From Bacteroidota bacterium (GTDB taxonomy: Bacteria > Bacteroidota > Bacteroidia > Bacteroidales > JADFUO01), in assembly GCA_015222115.1 (NCBI GenBank), contig JADFUO010000006.1, positions 1-5,573 of the forward strand: a DNA stretch of 5,573 nt, in the 5' to 3' direction. Below are positions 4,572 through 5,573 of this stretch, piece after piece (the first letter of the stretch is position 1; each line of letters starts with the position of its first letter). The notes beneath the pieces are model-generated. The model had not been told where the DNA came from, did no database searches, and was given only the letters and a program-made list of their open reading frames with translations. Position numbers and translations under genes: made by a program.

Positions 4572-5375
4572 CCCATTGCCCGTTTAAAAGATATTGATTT
4601 ATATTATGAAGTTCACGGAGAAGGCGAACCATTACTTCTTATTGCAGGTTTGGCAAGTGACTGTCAGAGCTGGCAGCTTGTAATTAATGGTTTATCAAAG
4701 CAATTTAAACTGATAATTTTTGATAACCGTGGTATAGGTCGCAGCAGCTCTGTTGAATTGCCTTATACTGTTAAACACATGGCAGACGATATTAATGAGC
4801 TTCTTAATTATCTGAATATTGAAGCAGCACATATATTAGGACATTCAATGGGAGGATTTATTGCTCAGGAATTAGCAATAAATTACCCCCACCGCATTTA
4901 TAAGCTTATTTTAGAAAGTACAGCACCATTTTCTTCAAAGAGAAATAATTATCTTTTTGAAAATATGCTTAAAGCCCTTGAAAGTGGAATAGATTATGAT
5001 TTATGGATTCGTAATTTTTTATTCTGGATTTACACACCAAAACTCCTGAATAACAAAAGAAATATTGAGAATCTTGTTCAATTTGTTATGGAAAATCCAT
5101 ATCCACAATCCAATAGAAGTTTTCAGCAACAAATTGAAGCGACTTCAAATTTTAACTCAACCGAAAGACTTTATAAGGTTGAAGCCGAAACACTTGTGCT
5201 GATAGGCGAAGAAGATATTCTTATTAAGCCGAAGGAATCCGAACTGCTTTATCAGGGGATATCAAGAGCAACCTATCCTGTTTATATTGAAAAAGCAGCC
5301 CATGCTATCCATAATGAAAACCCAAAAGCATTTATTCATGCTGTAATAAGTTTTATCTATAAATATGTGAGGTAA
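4569..5375 (+). CDS. Alpha/beta hydrolase of unknown substrate
   Basis: This complete 268-residue alpha/beta-hydrolase-fold protein shows an N-terminal strand pair DIDLYYEVHGEGEPLLLIAG, FDNRGIGRSS at 51-60, and the nucleophile elbow GHSMGG with Ser93. A helical lid covers about 120-200. LIGEED supplies the likely acid Asp216, and AAHAIHNENP the likely base His245 in the usual H-x4-E arrangement. The normal HG oxyanion motif is AG here (residues 26-27). The general look resembles 3-oxoadipate enol-lactonase (PcaD), BioH and related esterases, but no pathway neighbours are present, so the substrate cannot be named. There is no signal peptide, so it is probably cytoplasmic. The gene is divergent from rpsU and has no Shine-Dalgarno site. 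Its last codons run straight into a transposase remnant. Confidence 0.9.
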   Translation: MPIARLKDIDLYYEVHGEGEPLLLIAGLASDCQSWQLVINGLSKQFKLIIFDNRGIGRSSSVELPYTVKHMADDINELLNYLNIEAAHILGHSMGGFIAQELAINYPHRIYKLILESTAPFSSKRNNYLFENMLKALESGIDYDLWIRNFLFWIYTPKLLNNKRNIENLVQFVMENPYPQSNRSFQQQIEATSNFNSTERLYKVEAETLVLIGEEDILIKPKESELLYQGISRATYPVYIEKAAHAIHNENPKAFIHAVISFIYKYVR

Positions 5376-5517
5376 ATTGGATGCATTTATTATTATGCCA
5401 AATCACGTTCATGGAATAATTATTATTGATAAAAAATATAACGATAATAATAAAAATGAAACAATCAATAATTTGAATAATGGGATAACGGATAATTCAA
5501 TGGGCAATACAACGTAA
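5371..5517 (+). pseudogene. Remnant of a REP-associated (Y1/HUH) transposase gene
   Basis: After a stop at 5368-5370, one frame reads GKLDAFIIMPNHVHGIIIID and then a low-complexity Asn-rich stretch (KKYNDNNKNETINNLNNG) to a stop at 5515-5517. LDAF-I-MPNHVHGI is the signature around the HUH metal-binding motif (HVH) of TnpA_REP/RAYT-type transposases (Y1_Tnp superfamily). The family has roughly 60 or more residues before this motif, and a helix with the catalytic Tyr after it. Neither part is present in frame here. The piece overlaps the last codons of the hydrolase gene in another frame. Reading could resume in a different frame after 5523, so a frameshift is as likely as a deletion. It is probably inactive. 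The sequence beyond the window would show whether the rest of the gene survives. Confidence 0.75.
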
Positions 5518-5542
5518 CGTGATTGGCGTGGAATGGTTTGAT

Positions 5543-5572
5543 TGTAGAGACAAGGCATGCCTTGTCTCTACA
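5543..5572. repeat. Perfect 30-bp palindrome, REP-like repeat
   Basis: TGTAGAGACAAGGCA is followed at once by its exact reverse complement, giving a 30-bp palindrome with no loop. Its GC content is higher than the AT-rich surroundings. It sits 26 nt behind the transposase remnant. Read as codons from 5544 it gives VETRHALSLH, a peptide I recall within the variable region of RAYT-like transposases, consistent with repeats inserted in or near such genes. It is therefore interpreted as the partner palindrome mobilised by these transposases. The window ends one base later, so a longer array could follow. Confidence 0.8.
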
Positions 5573-5573
5573 C

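Noticed and set aside
5543..5572. Palindrome as an intrinsic terminator of the hydrolase gene
   Set aside because: No T-run follows within the window, it lies 168 nt past the stop codon, and the sequence fits a transposase-associated repeat better. A secondary termination effect cannot be excluded.

Overview
The window looks like a chromosomal piece of an AT-rich member of the Bacteroidota, probably a Bacteroidales or Marinilabiliales-type lineage. Three things suggest this. The gene order rpsU - xerC-type recombinase - hpf - tRNAs - tuf - tRNA-Trp - secE - nusG is typical of that phylum. Three promoters match the Bacteroidota form (TTTG, a 19-20 nt spacer, TAnnTTTG). Most genes have no Shine-Dalgarno sequence. 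The lineage is inferred from these traits, not from a database search.

All of 34-4382 is read from the minus strand, so it runs right to left. The first unit is rpsU (ribosomal protein bS21), a XerC/XerD-type tyrosine recombinase with its own predicted promoter, and a short hibernation-promoting factor (hpf), closed by an intrinsic terminator at 2791-2820. A predicted promoter abuts that terminator and should drive the second unit: tRNA-Thr(UGU), tRNA-Tyr(GUA), tRNA-Gly(UCC), tRNA-Thr(GGU), tuf (EF-Tu), tRNA-Trp(CCA), secE and nusG. That unit probably continues past position 1 into rplK and the other L11/L1/L10/rpoBC genes. Nearly everything here serves translation or its coupling to transcription and secretion: elongation factor, the tRNAs that EF-Tu carries, a ribosomal protein, a hibernation factor, a translocon subunit and NusG.

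On the plus strand, divergent from rpsU, lies a complete alpha/beta hydrolase gene of unknown substrate (4569-5375). Directly behind it is a decayed scrap of a REP-associated (Y1/HUH) transposase gene with its HVH motif. The window ends on a perfect 30-bp palindrome (5543-5572), interpreted as the partner repeat of such transposases.

I found no convincing new biological system. The points most worth a second look are: the transposase scrap with its palindrome; the Shine-Dalgarno sequences found only on rpsU and hpf; the abutting promoter and terminator ahead of the tRNA-tuf unit; a Ser in place of the canonical Asn in the EF-Tu NKxD motif; and several unexplained hairpins and short repeats in the intergenic spacers. 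No gene-free stretch exceeds 300 bases.
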